A DNA stretch of 64,000 nt from Opitutaceae bacterium (GTDB taxonomy: Bacteria; Verrucomicrobiota; Verrucomicrobiia; Opitutales; Opitutaceae), in assembly GCA_041395105.1 (NCBI GenBank), contig JAWLBB010000002.1, positions 62,001 to 126,000 on the forward strand. The letters run 5' to 3'. Under the pieces are notes generated by a model, which saw nothing but the letters and a program-made list of their open reading frames with translations, was not told the origin of the DNA and did no database searches. Numbering within the stretch: the stretch's first letter is position 1; every line of letters begins with the position of its first letter. This document shows, one piece after another, positions 26,388-36,003 of the stretch. A program made the translations under genes and the position numbers.

Positions 26388-27632
26388 TCAGGCATGGATG
26401 GCCGCAAAGATCTCCTCCGCCACCCGGCTCCCGGACTCCATGGCACCGTCGATCGAGGCAAACCGGGTGTGGTCTCCGCACTGGTAGAGCCCGTCGGCCA
26501 CCCGGAGCGGCTTGCGGGCGCCGCTCAGGGCGGGCGGGCGCTGGGAAGGCAGCGCGCAGGGAATCCGATCGATTCTCAGGAGTTTCCAATCGGCCACGGC
26601 CATGCCGAACCATCCGACCATCTGCTCCCGGACAGCTTCATCCAGTCGACGATCGGACCGGTCGTCCACGCCGAGCGAATTGAGACACAGCAGGCTTCGG
26701 CCGGTCGGGCCGTATTCCGCCGCGACTTCAGTCGGCGCACAAAGATGATTGATCATCCCCTTCCCTTCACCGTTGAGCACGAGGACCGGTTCCCGGACCG
26801 GACGTCCCTCCACCGAATAATAGAAGGTGGTCACACTGTTGTAGATCGTGAGGTCGGGCTGTCCGAGCAATCGGGCGGCCGTCGACGGGTCGGTCGCCAC
26901 GACGATGAATCGGGCCTGGATGTGCTTCCCGCCTTCAAGTCGGACCAGTCCCTTCTCAATGCCGATTACCCGCGTCTTGAGGCGGAGTTTGTCCGGATGG
27001 ATTTTTGCGGCCAACTGCTCGGGAATCGCCTGCATCCCGCCGACCGGGAGGCTGGCCTGACCGGTGGAAAACAAACGAAAAACCCAGTGGAAAATGCGGC
27101 TCGAGGTGAGCAGGTCGGGATCGAGAAAGATCCCCCTGAGGAAGGGTCCAAAGAAGCTCTCGATCATCGATTTTGTAAAACCCTCGCCCTCGAGTGACTC
27201 CCGGGTTGTCATTTCCGGCCGGGCAAGAACGGAATCGAGGCTTGACCAGGTCACCCGGGCCCGGAGCCGTGCCACCCTGAGTTTGTCGCCCAGGCTGCCA
27301 ACAGGCGACATGAGGCTTGCGCCGACCCGGCTCAAATTGCGAAACGGATCCTCAAGGCGAAAGAACCGACCCTCGCGGAAAATGAGGCAGCCGGGAAGAA
27401 AACGGCGCAGACCGAGTGCCTCAAAATCCAGCCAATGCTTTGCCTGAGGATAACTGTCGAGGAGGACCTGAAAACCACGATCCAGCTGAAAACCGTCGAC
27501 CCGATCCGTACGTACCCGACCCCCGACCGCGTCCGAGGCCTCAAGCACCTCGACATCGATCCCGCTCTCCTGCAACCGGAGACCACAAACCAGGCCGGAC
27601 AATCCCCCGCCAATCACCACGACTTCGGGCAT
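26388..27632 (-). CDS. FAD-dependent amine-oxidase/desaturase-type oxidoreductase
   Basis: A 414-residue flavoprotein beginning with the dinucleotide-binding motif VVVIGGGLSGLVCGLRL and the adjacent Glu of EVLEASDAVGGRVRT, the GG-doublet pattern of the amine oxidase/phytoene desaturase family. A DHTRFASIDGAMESG segment near the C terminus closes the FAD site. The substrate is not predictable; plant and cyanobacterial relatives act on amines, carotenoids or porphyrins. It is 52 bp downstream of another FAD oxidoreductase on the same strand and may belong to the photolyase operon. Confidence 0.82.
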   Translation of the reverse strand: MPEVVVIGGGLSGLVCGLRLQESGIDVEVLEASDAVGGRVRTDRVDGFQLDRGFQVLLDSYPQAKHWLDFEALGLRRFLPGCLIFREGRFFRLEDPFRNLSRVGASLMSPVGSLGDKLRVARLRARVTWSSLDSVLARPEMTTRESLEGEGFTKSMIESFFGPFLRGIFLDPDLLTSSRIFHWVFRLFSTGQASLPVGGMQAIPEQLAAKIHPDKLRLKTRVIGIEKGLVRLEGGKHIQARFIVVATDPSTAARLLGQPDLTIYNSVTTFYYSVEGRPVREPVLVLNGEGKGMINHLCAPTEVAAEYGPTGRSLLCLNSLGVDDRSDRRLDEAVREQMVGWFGMAVADWKLLRIDRIPCALPSQRPPALSGARKPLRVADGLYQCGDHTRFASIDGAMESGSRVAEEIFAAIHA

Positions 27633-27684
27633 TCAAGCAACGAATACGGTTTCGCCGGAATTGGCTAGAAATTATCGTGAAGGG

Positions 27685-28656
27685 TTAACGGAGGCATCCT
27701 TCGACCGCCCCGGCCGCCGCCAGTCCGGAAAGAGCGGCACCCTCGACCCGCGGCTCCCCGAAAGCGTCGCCGCAGAAAGCCAGCCGCCGGTCCTCATCAA
27801 GTGCGAACCGGTCCGGATGACCCTGGGCCACCTGACTGAATCGCCAGCGGTGCATACGGCTGAAGACCGGCGGGCCTTCCATCCAGTCACGGGCCGCGTC
27901 CAGCAGATGCGCGACAACCACGGACTCATCGCTTCGGTAGTGACGGCGACTGAAATCCGGTTCGGCATGGATGGTCAGGGCGGGCCGACCGGAGGTGGAT
28001 ACGCCTTTCAATCGATTGTCCGCCACCCAGGAGATGGGTCCTGAAACGGGACGGACCCATCCCGGAGCTTCCAGCCGACAATTCCCTTCGTCCAAGGCAA
28101 CCATCAGGGCCAGACAGGGGTCGTAGCGGATCGCGGCCAGACCGGTCGCAAGCGTCGGCGCCAATTCCGCCCCACCGGCCTCGAGAATCTGCAGGGATTG
28201 GGGAACCGGAGACGAGAAGAGTACCGAACGCGCCCTCCACGTTCGCCCGGTATCACATCGAAGCGTCCACTCCCCGCCGGCCCGGCCCGCCGAAACCACC
28301 CGGACCGAGCGTTCGACCGAGATCCCGTCAGCGACGTGTTTTCCCACCGCCGTCATTCCCGGCACGCCGCGAAAGCGGGGATGCCGGTTTTCATCCGCCC
28401 CTTCAAACCACAAAGCCGCCACGCCGGCCTCCGCCCATTCTTTGACCAATGACTGAAAGACCGGATCACGAGCCGTGAAAAACTGAGCTCCGTGGTCAAA
28501 AACCTCACCCTCCTGTCGACGGGTCGCCATTCGCCCGCCGATACCCCGGCTCTTTTCCAGGACCTGAACCCGAAGACCCGACTCTGTCAGTTTCCGGGCC
28601 GCGAGGAGGCCGCTGATCCCCGCGCCCACGATCAGGCAATCCAGCAGCCCGATCAT
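27685..28656 (-). CDS. renalase-like NAD(P)/FAD-dependent oxidoreductase
   Basis: A 323-residue flavoprotein with CLIVGAGISGLLAARKL at the N terminus and the VLEKSRGIGGRMATRR segment. The next block (VFDHGAQFFTARDPVF) is characteristic of renalase-like proteins. The C-terminal FCGDAFGEPRVEGAALSG closes the FAD site. Bacterial renalases oxidise dihydro-isomers of NAD(P)H; whether this protein does so is an inference. Its start overlaps the upstream gene's stop by 4 bp, so it is coupled in the photolyase operon. Confidence 0.82.
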   Translation of the reverse strand: MIGLLDCLIVGAGISGLLAARKLTESGLRVQVLEKSRGIGGRMATRRQEGEVFDHGAQFFTARDPVFQSLVKEWAEAGVAALWFEGADENRHPRFRGVPGMTAVGKHVADGISVERSVRVVSAGRAGGEWTLRCDTGRTWRARSVLFSSPVPQSLQILEAGGAELAPTLATGLAAIRYDPCLALMVALDEGNCRLEAPGWVRPVSGPISWVADNRLKGVSTSGRPALTIHAEPDFSRRHYRSDESVVVAHLLDAARDWMEGPPVFSRMHRWRFSQVAQGHPDRFALDEDRRLAFCGDAFGEPRVEGAALSGLAAAGAVEGCLR

Positions 28657-30092
28657 GAAGGGCTCCCTTCCGCCAGACCGAGAACATGACGGAGGGCGGC
28701 GTCCAGATTCGGGTGACGGAAAGTGAACCCGGCCTTTTCAAGAGCCCCCGGCAGAACCCGGCAACTGGCCAGAAGCGTCTCATCCGCCATCTGACCAAAC
28801 AGGAGGCGCAGGGCCATCGAGGGAACCGGCACCACCGCCGGGCGGTGCAGGAGACGGCCGAGTATCTCTGCCAGGTCGGCATTCCGGACCGGTTCAGGGG
28901 CCACCCCGTTGCAGGGTCCGGACAGGGATTCGGTCTCCAGAGCATGGAGGAAGGCGGCCGCCAGGTCATCGACCGAAATCCAGCTCATCCACTGCCGGCC
29001 TCCACCCACGGGTCCGCCCGCTCCCTTCCGGAAGACCGGCAGTATCGCCCCAAGCGCGCCTCCCTTCGGAGTCAGGACAACCCCGGTGCGCATCAGGACC
29101 AGGCGGACACCGGAACCCCTGATCTTCATCGCCTCCTCCTCCCAACAGCGGCAGACCTCGGCCAGAAAGCCCCGCCCGTTCGGCGACGACTCATCGGCCG
29201 GGGTCTCCCCGGTATCGCCGTAATAGCCGATGGCCGAGGACGAGACCAGGCTGCGCACCTGCCCCCCCGCCCGCGCAATCCGCTCAACCAGCAACCGGGT
29301 GCCCTTCACCCGGCTTTCCAGAATCGCCTTTTTCCGCGCAGAGGACCATCGTCCCGCCGCGAGGTTGGCGCCCGCCAGATGGATGACCGCCTCGACTCCT
29401 TCAAACGCCCGGTCATCCAGTTCCCCTTTGTCCGGATCCCATTGGAAGGCGTTCGAATCTCCGGGATCCGGATTTCTCCCGAGGGTGACGACCCGATGTC
29501 CCTGGGTCGTCAGAAAAGGAACGAGGGTTTCGCCGATCAGCCCGGAGGCTCCCGTCACGAGGATATTCATAGGCGGTTTCTGCTCCTTGTCGCGTTGCAC
29601 CATCAGTCTCAGGTCTGAAGCTGTCACCTCGTGCCGGTATTGGAAGAGCCTTTCCAGCTGCCGACGCAGAAAACCGCCGCCCAGGAGTCGGCCGAGGGCG
29701 CCGAATGGCAGTCCGATTGTAAGGCGGTCCCGCAGGAGAGTCCGATCCGGTCCGACCGGCTCAAACCGATGCAGGTGATGCCACGAACGAAAGGGACCCC
29801 TCACCTGGCGGTCACAGAACTGCCGACCCGCCTGATGGTCCGTGTGCTCAAGATCCCAATAAACCGGCATCCCCGCCACCGACAGACGGAGCCGCACCCT
29901 CGCTCCATCCTCCACTTCTCCGGTGTGCCGGACCAACTCAACCCGTTCCCAGGGAGGTGAAAGGCGCCCGAAAGCCCCCGGCCGTGCGTGCCAGGCATAG
30001 ACCGTCTCCGGAGGGGCCTCCAACAGGAGCTCCCGCTCAAAGACCGTCACCCCGCCGGAGTCACTCTCATCCCTTCTGGCGGATCCGTTCAT
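28653..30092 (-). CDS. SRPBCC domain fused to TIGR01777-type epimerase
   Basis: The ATG at 30092 (MNGSARRDESD) is the first plausible start; the frame is open further upstream only because it runs beneath the photolyase gene. Residues ~12-160 form an SRPBCC (START-like) domain (FERELLLEAPPETVYAWHARPGAFGRL...PPWE). Residues ~175-479 form the short-chain dehydrogenase-like TIGR01777 domain (NILVTGASGLIGETL, then SSSAIGYYGDTG). This two-domain fusion is known in several phyla but its reaction is not established. It overlaps the photolyase stop by 26 bp and the renalase-like start by 4 bp. Confidence 0.85.
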   Translation of the reverse strand: MNGSARRDESDSGGVTVFERELLLEAPPETVYAWHARPGAFGRLSPPWERVELVRHTGEVEDGARVRLRLSVAGMPVYWDLEHTDHQAGRQFCDRQVRGPFRSWHHLHRFEPVGPDRTLLRDRLTIGLPFGALGRLLGGGFLRRQLERLFQYRHEVTASDLRLMVQRDKEQKPPMNILVTGASGLIGETLVPFLTTQGHRVVTLGRNPDPGDSNAFQWDPDKGELDDRAFEGVEAVIHLAGANLAAGRWSSARKKAILESRVKGTRLLVERIARAGGQVRSLVSSSAIGYYGDTGETPADESSPNGRGFLAEVCRCWEEEAMKIRGSGVRLVLMRTGVVLTPKGGALGAILPVFRKGAGGPVGGGRQWMSWISVDDLAAAFLHALETESLSGPCNGVAPEPVRNADLAEILGRLLHRPAVVPVPSMALRLLFGQMADETLLASCRVLPGALEKAGFTFRHPNLDAALRHVLGLAEGSPS

Positions 30093-31497
30093 AGGCGGCA
30101 AGTGCGCGGTTGCGGGCCGCGGCATGATCGACAAGCGGAGCGGGATAATCGTGACCCAGTTCAAGCCCCGCCTCCTGAAGGACGGCAGCCGGTGCCTCCC
30201 AGGGGCGTTGAATCCAGACTGAGGGCAGCCGGGCCAACTCAGGAACCCACTTCCGGACGTAGGCGCCCTCCGGGTCGAAACGATCCCCCTGCAGCATCGG
30301 GTTGAAGACGCGGAAATACGGGGCGGCATCCGCGCCGCACCCCGCCGTCCATTGCCAACCCAGGGTGTTGCTGGCCAGATCCGCATCCACCAGGGTGTCC
30401 CTGAACCAGGCGGCTCCCGCCTGCCATGGCTGAAGCAGGTGCTTGACGAGGAAGGACGCGACCACCATGCGGACACGATTGTGCATCCAGCCGGTCGCCC
30501 AGAGCTGACGCATGCCTGCATCCACGATCGGGTAACCGGTCTGCCCCCGCTGCCAGGCCCGAAGCACCGCGGCATCCGTTTCCCAGGGAAACGACCGGAA
30601 CTCGGGCCGGAGCGGCTGATCGATCGTATCCGGAAAATGGAACAAGAGATGGTGGGCGAATTCCCGCCAACCGATCTCGCTCAGAAAAACCTCACCTCCC
30701 CTGCCGGCATCGGCGGCCCGGATCCGATGAAAGATCCGGACGGGACTGATCTCGCCCCAATGCAAATGAGGGGAGAGCCGGGAACTGCCGTCGAGATCCG
30801 GACGATCGCGGTTCGTGGCATACCCGGAGACGATCTCCCCGGCAAAGTGGTCGAGGCGCGCGAGTGCCGCCGGTTCCCCGGGCTCCCAGATCCTGAAGAG
30901 TCCGGCATCCCAACTGACATCGGGCCTCAAACCGAGTGAGTCGAGCGGTTCCGAATCGACCGTGCCGGTATGGGCCGGCCAGCGATCCAGGCTGTAAGGG
31001 ATTGCCGGGCGCACCGCCTGTCCGAGACAATGCTTCCAGAAAGGCGTGAAAACCCGGAAAGGCAACCCCGCCTTGTTCTCGACCCGATTGGGCGCAAAGA
31101 GGAGAGAACCGTTGAAGCTGCGGACCTCGACTCCCGCCGCGAGCAGGGCTTTCTTCACCGCGGAGTCCCTGCCGATGACATCCGGCTCATAGCGCCGGTT
31201 CCAGGCCACGGCATCCGCTCCGGTCTCGCGGACCAGGGAAAGGAGGGTTTCGAGGGACGGCCCCCGCCGCAGTATCAGCCTGCCCCCGAGAGCGTCCAGC
31301 CTCCCGGCGAGCGACTTCAGGGAGCGGTGAAGCCAGGCCCGGGCCGCGTCTCCGTCCGCGGCGGCGCCTTCCGAACGGGGATCCGAAATGAAGACAGGCA
31401 GGACGGGACCACCCCGCTCAAGGGCCCAGCTGAGGGCCGGATGGTCATCGAGCCGGAGGTCCTTGCGCAACCAGAGAATGGTGGGAGTGGCGTTCAT
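30067..31497 (-). CDS. phrB: cyclobutane-pyrimidine-dimer photolyase
   Basis: A 476-residue photolyase that splits UV-induced pyrimidine dimers using reduced FAD and blue light. The N-terminal antenna domain starts ILWLRKDLRLDDHPAL. The FAD domain has SSRLSPHLHWGEISP, a WREFAHHLLFHFPD segment, the TGYPIVDAGMRQLWATGWMHNRVRM core and NTLGWQWTAGCGADAAPYFRVFNP. Length and motifs fit class I CPD photolyases. It leads an operon with the SRPBCC-TIGR01777 protein and at least one FAD oxidoreductase, a neighbourhood suggesting light or redox-related functions. Confidence 0.94.
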   Translation of the reverse strand: MNATPTILWLRKDLRLDDHPALSWALERGGPVLPVFISDPRSEGAAADGDAARAWLHRSLKSLAGRLDALGGRLILRRGPSLETLLSLVRETGADAVAWNRRYEPDVIGRDSAVKKALLAAGVEVRSFNGSLLFAPNRVENKAGLPFRVFTPFWKHCLGQAVRPAIPYSLDRWPAHTGTVDSEPLDSLGLRPDVSWDAGLFRIWEPGEPAALARLDHFAGEIVSGYATNRDRPDLDGSSRLSPHLHWGEISPVRIFHRIRAADAGRGGEVFLSEIGWREFAHHLLFHFPDTIDQPLRPEFRSFPWETDAAVLRAWQRGQTGYPIVDAGMRQLWATGWMHNRVRMVVASFLVKHLLQPWQAGAAWFRDTLVDADLASNTLGWQWTAGCGADAAPYFRVFNPMLQGDRFDPEGAYVRKWVPELARLPSVWIQRPWEAPAAVLQEAGLELGHDYPAPLVDHAAARNRALAAYERIRQKG

Positions 31498-31548
31498 GAG
31501 TCAGGCGGACAACGCCCGGACCGTCTGTAAACGCGACTCCGGGAAAGG

Positions 31549-32991
31549 TCAAATCAGCTCACGATAGAGTTCCTCGTAGGCGCGGGCGGCCACTTTCCAC
31601 GAGAAGTCCACTTTCATGGCGCGCTCACGGGCGGCCTCAAACCTGGGTCGGTCCGCGAAAAGCTCCAAAGCATCCTGCAGGGCTCGACGCAGATCGGGCG
31701 CATTGGGCGCGCACATCAATCCCGTGCCTTTCCGGGAATCCTCCATCAGATCCACCACCGTGTCGACCAGACCACCGACCCGGGTCACGATGGGAATCGT
31801 TCCATAGATCTGCGAATACATCTGGTTGAGTCCGCACGGCTCAAAGATGGAAGGCATCAGAAAGAAATCGGAACCGGCCTCCACCAGGTGGCTCATTTCC
31901 TCATCGAGGACAAGGCTGACCGAGATCCGGTCGGGATGCTTCTCGGCCAGTTGGCCAAGAGCCTTCTCATACTTCTCTTCGCCTCGGCCGAGGATGATCA
32001 GGCGGCAGTCGTTCTCGATAAAGAAGTCCATCGAGGCAAGAACCAGGTCGATCCCCTTCTGTTCGGACAGACGGCAGACCATTCCAATGACCGGTCCCTT
32101 GAAGTCAGGATCAAATCCATGCGCCTTCAGCAGGTGTTCGCGGCAGATGACCTTGCCCCCAAGATCGTCCGCCGTGTACTGATCCGGAAGATGCCTGTCC
32201 GTGGCCGGATTCCAGACCTCCATGTCGACGCCATTGATCAATCCGGTCAGATCCGCCTGGCGGCTGCGGATGACTCCATCGAGACCGAAGCCGAATTCCG
32301 GCGTGCAGATCTCCCGGCTGTAGTTGGGACTGACCGTGGTGACCTGATCGGCAAAGAGGATCCCCCCCTTCATCATGCTCATCTGGCCATAGAACTCGAT
32401 TCCGTCGATGGCAAGAACCTCGGCCGGCAGCCCGGTGTAGCCGAAGGAACGATTCGGGAAAACCCCCTGGAATGCGATATTGTGAATGGTGAAAATCGTT
32501 TTCAGCGCGAGGGTCTCACGCTGACGGCCCTCCTGGAACCGCAACAAAAGCGGGAGCAGACCGGTCTGCCAATCGTGGCAGTGGAGAACGTCGGCCTTGA
32601 AATCGATGATTCTCAGCACCTCGACCACTGCCTTGGCAAAGTAGGTGAAACGACGGTCATTGTCGTCGTAATCCCGGCCGCCGTATCCGTAGGGTTGCCG
32701 CCGGTCGAAATACTCATCGCGACGAATCACGTAGAGGGTCAGCCTCCGGGCCAGCTGCAGGGTGATGACCTCTCCGGAGACAAATTCGTCCCCCATCTCG
32801 AGGCGAATCTTCAGCCGGCTCTCCGCCCGGGCCATCTCCGGATGGTCGAGGACCACCCGGTAGCCCGGGATAAAGACAGCCACTTCATGTCCGAAACGCG
32901 CGAGCGCCTTGGTCAGTGAACCGGTGTAATCCGCCAATCCTCCCGTCTTCACGAAAGGAAACATCTCACTTGCTGCATGGACAATCTTCAT
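31549..32991 (-). CDS. glgA: glycogen synthase
   Basis: A 480-residue bacterial-type glycogen synthase of glycosyltransferase family 5, using ADP-glucose to extend alpha-1,4-glucan. The N-terminal KTGGLADY segment (ADP-glucose-binding Lys) is present, as are the LHCHDWQTGLLPLLL segment and the C-terminal PSIFEPCGLNQMYSQIYGTIPIVTRVGGLVDTV region. Tyr replaces the usual Val after KTGGLAD. It is divergent from rnr with only 62 bp between the starts. Confidence 0.95.
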   Translation of the reverse strand: MKIVHAASEMFPFVKTGGLADYTGSLTKALARFGHEVAVFIPGYRVVLDHPEMARAESRLKIRLEMGDEFVSGEVITLQLARRLTLYVIRRDEYFDRRQPYGYGGRDYDDNDRRFTYFAKAVVEVLRIIDFKADVLHCHDWQTGLLPLLLRFQEGRQRETLALKTIFTIHNIAFQGVFPNRSFGYTGLPAEVLAIDGIEFYGQMSMMKGGILFADQVTTVSPNYSREICTPEFGFGLDGVIRSRQADLTGLINGVDMEVWNPATDRHLPDQYTADDLGGKVICREHLLKAHGFDPDFKGPVIGMVCRLSEQKGIDLVLASMDFFIENDCRLIILGRGEEKYEKALGQLAEKHPDRISVSLVLDEEMSHLVEAGSDFFLMPSIFEPCGLNQMYSQIYGTIPIVTRVGGLVDTVVDLMEDSRKGTGLMCAPNAPDLRRALQDALELFADRPRFEAARERAMKVDFSWKVAARAYEELYRELI

Positions 32992-33053
32992 CGAATCGAA
33001 TGCACTTGGGCTGCCGACCTCACTGCTGACGAAAAGGAAGGTCTGTCAAAGTC

Positions 33054-35327
33054 ATGAAATTACAGGATCGAATACTCAAACTGATGCGTCGGGCCGACTA
33101 CGTGCCCCTTGACGATCGGAGCCTGGAGAGAAATCTGCAACTTAAGAAACAGGATCGGCGCAAGCTCCAACTCGAGATTCGAAGCCTGGTGGCGTCCGGC
33201 CAGATCGTCCGGATCAAGAGCAACCGCTATTGCCTGCCCTCGGATGCCGACCTGGTGACCGGACGGATCCGGTTCCGCCAAAGCGGGGCCGCCCTCGTCA
33301 TTCCCGACCGGGCACCCGGACAGCCTGAGCCCCCTGCGGTGAGCATCAAGGCCGAGGACACCTCGGTCGCCATGCACGGCGACCACGTGGTGGTCCGGTT
33401 GGAATCCCGCCGCCCCGGGGCACGCGACCGGAAGGCGTTCAGGAGCGGCGGCGCCCCGGGTCCGGGGGAGCGAAGCGGGCGCGTCATCCGCATCCTCGAG
33501 CGCAGGCAGACCATTCTGACCGGAACCCTCCAGCGGACGAAGCTCTTCCATTTCGTGGCGCCCGACGATCCCCGGTTGATTCACGACATCTACGTGCCGG
33601 ACCCGAAGGAATCCACCCTTTCCCCTGCTCCACAGGTGGGCGACAAGGTGGTCGTGCAACTCCACGAATGGGCGCAGCGCCACGTCAATCCCGAAGGCGA
33701 AGTCATTGAGATACTGGGCAGAACGAATGAACCGTCGGCGGAATTCAAGGCCATCCTGCGCAAATTCAACCTCCAGACGACTTTCCCGGATCCGGTGCTC
33801 GAAGAGGCCGCAACCATTCCGGCCGAGGTCGGGCCGAAAGAGCGCAAGAACCGGCTCGACCTGCGTTCGGTCCCCACCCTGACCATCGATCCCGACGACG
33901 CCAAGGACTTCGACGACGCCCTCAGCCTTGAGTATCTCGACGGCAAAGCCATCCGGGTGGGTATCCACATCGCCGATGTCAGCGCCTATGTGCAGCCCGA
34001 TACCGCGATCGACCGGGAAGGCCAGAGGCGGGGCAATTCGACCTACCTGGTTGGCAAGGTCATCCCGATGCTGCCCGAGAGCCTTTCCAATGGCATCTGC
34101 AGCCTTCACGAAAAGGTGGACCGGCTGGTCAAATCGGTCCTGATCACCTTTTCCCGGAATGGAAAAGTACAGAAGACCGAGTTCGCCAACTGCATCATCC
34201 GCAGCAACAAGCGGCTGACCTACAAACAGGCCTACGCCCTGATCACGGAGAACGACCTGGGGAAGGTCCGCAGACTCCCTCTGCCCCCCGCCCACCAGAC
34301 CGGTTCGACCGGACAGGCTCTCAACACGCTCGACCGCAAGGATCTTGAGCATCTCCAGAAGTGGGTCCGTCAACTTTGGACCTTCGCCTCCCGTCTGCGC
34401 CGCCAGAGAATGGACAGGGGCAGTCTCGATCTCGACATGCCCGAGATGAAGATCTACGTCGATGCCGACGGCTACGCCGACCGGATTGAGAAAGTCGAAT
34501 ACGACGAAAGCCATCAGTTGATCGAGGAGTACATGCTCCTGGCCAACGAGACCGTCGCGGCCACCCTTAAGGGCGTCCGCCTGCCCGCGCTTTACCGGGT
34601 TCACGACAAACCCGACCCCGAGAAGCTGAACGAGCTGCGCGACTTCCTCGCCACCTTCGACGTCGCGACCGGCGACCTGACCAACCGATCGGAGATTGTC
34701 CGCGTGCTCAAGCTGCTCAAGACGCATCCCCAGGGCCACCTCCTCCGCATCCAGATTCTCCGCAGCCTGAAACGCGCCTGCTATCGGGCGTCTCCAGATG
34801 GCCACTACGGCCTGAACAAGACTGACTACACCCACTTCACCTCCCCGATCCGCCGCTACAGCGACCTGGTCGTCCACCGGGTCTTCGGACATTTCCTGGT
34901 CAGGCACCGCAACCAGCCGCGTGTGCCCGGGATCTCCTCCGTCCCCCTGCCCGCGGCCAAGGCAGTCAGCCTGGCCGAACACCTCAGCCTGACCGAGCAG
35001 AACAGCACCGAGGCGGAGCGCGAATCGGTCAAGGTCAAGCTGCTTGAGTTCTTTGAGCGGGAATTGAAGAAGACCCGCCGGACACGCTTCGCCGCCGTCA
35101 TCCTCGAGACCCGCAACCACGGCATGTTCGTCGAATTGACCGAATCGATGGCCTACGGCCTCGTCCATGTCTCCACCCTGACCGACGACCTCTATCGTCT
35201 CGATGCAGGCGGCACCGCCCTGATCGGTCGGAAGAAACGCCGGCGCTACGAAACCGGGCAACAGATCGAGGTTCAGGTGGAACGGGTCGACCGACTGAAA
35301 CGCCAGATCGATTTCCGGGTGGCTTAG
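33054..35327 (+). CDS. rnr: ribonuclease R
   Basis: A 757-residue exoribonuclease of the RNase II/R family, which degrades structured RNA 3' to 5'. An N-terminal helix-turn-helix-like region is followed by cold-shock RNA-binding domains (to about residue 250). The RNB domain has the catalytic aspartates in TIDPDDAKDFDDALS and continues with GIHIADVSAYV. The later HYGLNKTDYTHFTSPIRRYSDL block and a C-terminal S1 domain (FAAVILETRNHGMFVEL) complete the layout. The basic tail of E. coli RNase R is shorter here. Confidence 0.96.
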   Translation: MKLQDRILKLMRRADYVPLDDRSLERNLQLKKQDRRKLQLEIRSLVASGQIVRIKSNRYCLPSDADLVTGRIRFRQSGAALVIPDRAPGQPEPPAVSIKAEDTSVAMHGDHVVVRLESRRPGARDRKAFRSGGAPGPGERSGRVIRILERRQTILTGTLQRTKLFHFVAPDDPRLIHDIYVPDPKESTLSPAPQVGDKVVVQLHEWAQRHVNPEGEVIEILGRTNEPSAEFKAILRKFNLQTTFPDPVLEEAATIPAEVGPKERKNRLDLRSVPTLTIDPDDAKDFDDALSLEYLDGKAIRVGIHIADVSAYVQPDTAIDREGQRRGNSTYLVGKVIPMLPESLSNGICSLHEKVDRLVKSVLITFSRNGKVQKTEFANCIIRSNKRLTYKQAYALITENDLGKVRRLPLPPAHQTGSTGQALNTLDRKDLEHLQKWVRQLWTFASRLRRQRMDRGSLDLDMPEMKIYVDADGYADRIEKVEYDESHQLIEEYMLLANETVAATLKGVRLPALYRVHDKPDPEKLNELRDFLATFDVATGDLTNRSEIVRVLKLLKTHPQGHLLRIQILRSLKRACYRASPDGHYGLNKTDYTHFTSPIRRYSDLVVHRVFGHFLVRHRNQPRVPGISSVPLPAAKAVSLAEHLSLTEQNSTEAERESVKVKLLEFFERELKKTRRTRFAAVILETRNHGMFVELTESMAYGLVHVSTLTDDLYRLDAGGTALIGRKKRRRYETGQQIEVQVERVDRLKRQIDFRVA

Positions 35328-35337
35328 GGCCGAATAA

Positions 35338-35374
35338 GGCACGGAGCCTGTGGAGGCGGACCTGGGTCCGTGCC
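35338..35374. repeat. long-stem hairpin after rnr
   Basis: GGCACGGA (35338-35345) and TCCGTGCC (35367-35374) form a perfect 8-bp stem, with a small inner GCCT/AGGC stem. It follows the rnr stop by 10 bp. No T tract follows, so it may be an mRNA 3'-end stabiliser or a dispersed palindrome rather than a terminator. Its ACGGAG/TCCGT arm sequence resembles the loops of the element at 5623-5690. Confidence 0.45.
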
Positions 35375-35478
35375 GTTCCGGAAAGGCGGCCACGCCCGAT
35401 CCGGCAAACTTGCTGTTCCAGTTGCCATGGCAGAAATCCCCCGTAACGTCTTCCACACGAATTCAATCCGCGTTTCTC

Positions 35479-36003
35479 ATGAGTCACTACACCTACACCT
35501 CGACCCTGAAGTGTCTCTACGATAGGGCCAAACAGCTTTACCGGGAAGGCAACCGGGATCCCTCGACCTACTTTACCGGGAAGGAAAAGGCGTTCCTTGA
35601 TTCAATTGGTGCCAAGGTCCAGGAAGTCTACGATTTTGTCGACGATGCCATCCGTTACGGCGAGCCCGACTACGAGACCTTCATCCTCATTGCGAGCGTG
35701 CGTCGGGACTATTTCCTTTACGTCCAGAAAGGCGTGCCCGGCGACCGGGTCGAAGAGGAGGCGGGTCTGCCGGAAAAGACCGCGGAGGTTCGGGGTATCC
35801 GCTGGCTGCCGCGGTTGATTCCCAAGGCCCGGGCCCGTCTGCGCGGAGAACTGCCCGACTCGCTGATGTACGGCTGCGGCGGCGACCGTGAATTCTTCCG
35901 GGTCCACGACATCCATCCCGCTGATTTCCTCCGAGCAGTCTGGGCCTACGAAACGGACGACGAAAAGCTGGTCGACTGGGTCCAGAAGAACTCAAAGGCC
36001 TGA
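35479..36003 (+). CDS. DUF5069 domain protein
   Basis: I chose the ATG at 35479 (MSHYTYTSTLKCLYDRAKQLY) although the frame is open upstream. The 174-residue product contains the DUF5069 pattern: the FTGKEKAFLDSIGA segment, the EDAIRYGEPDYETFILIASVRR-like core and the C-terminal W....KLVDWV helix. Function is unknown; members occur in Verrucomicrobia and Cyanobacteria. Its 3' end overlaps the convergent methyltransferase gene by 12 bp. Confidence 0.75.
   Translation: MSHYTYTSTLKCLYDRAKQLYREGNRDPSTYFTGKEKAFLDSIGAKVQEVYDFVDDAIRYGEPDYETFILIASVRRDYFLYVQKGVPGDRVEEEAGLPEKTAEVRGIRWLPRLIPKARARLRGELPDSLMYGCGGDREFFRVHDIHPADFLRAVWAYETDDEKLVDWVQKNSKA

Noticed and set aside
30093..30575. Upstream extension of the SRPBCC-TIGR01777 gene to 640 residues
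   Set aside because: The extension lies entirely inside the photolyase gene in another frame. Its residues are Arg/Ser/Pro-rich and not protein-like, so the start at 30092 is used.
33060..35456. A 798-codon open frame antisense to rnr
   Set aside because: It runs opposite the ribonuclease R gene, which has clear family motifs. High GC content leaves long antisense frames open, and the antisense product shows no recognisable domain.
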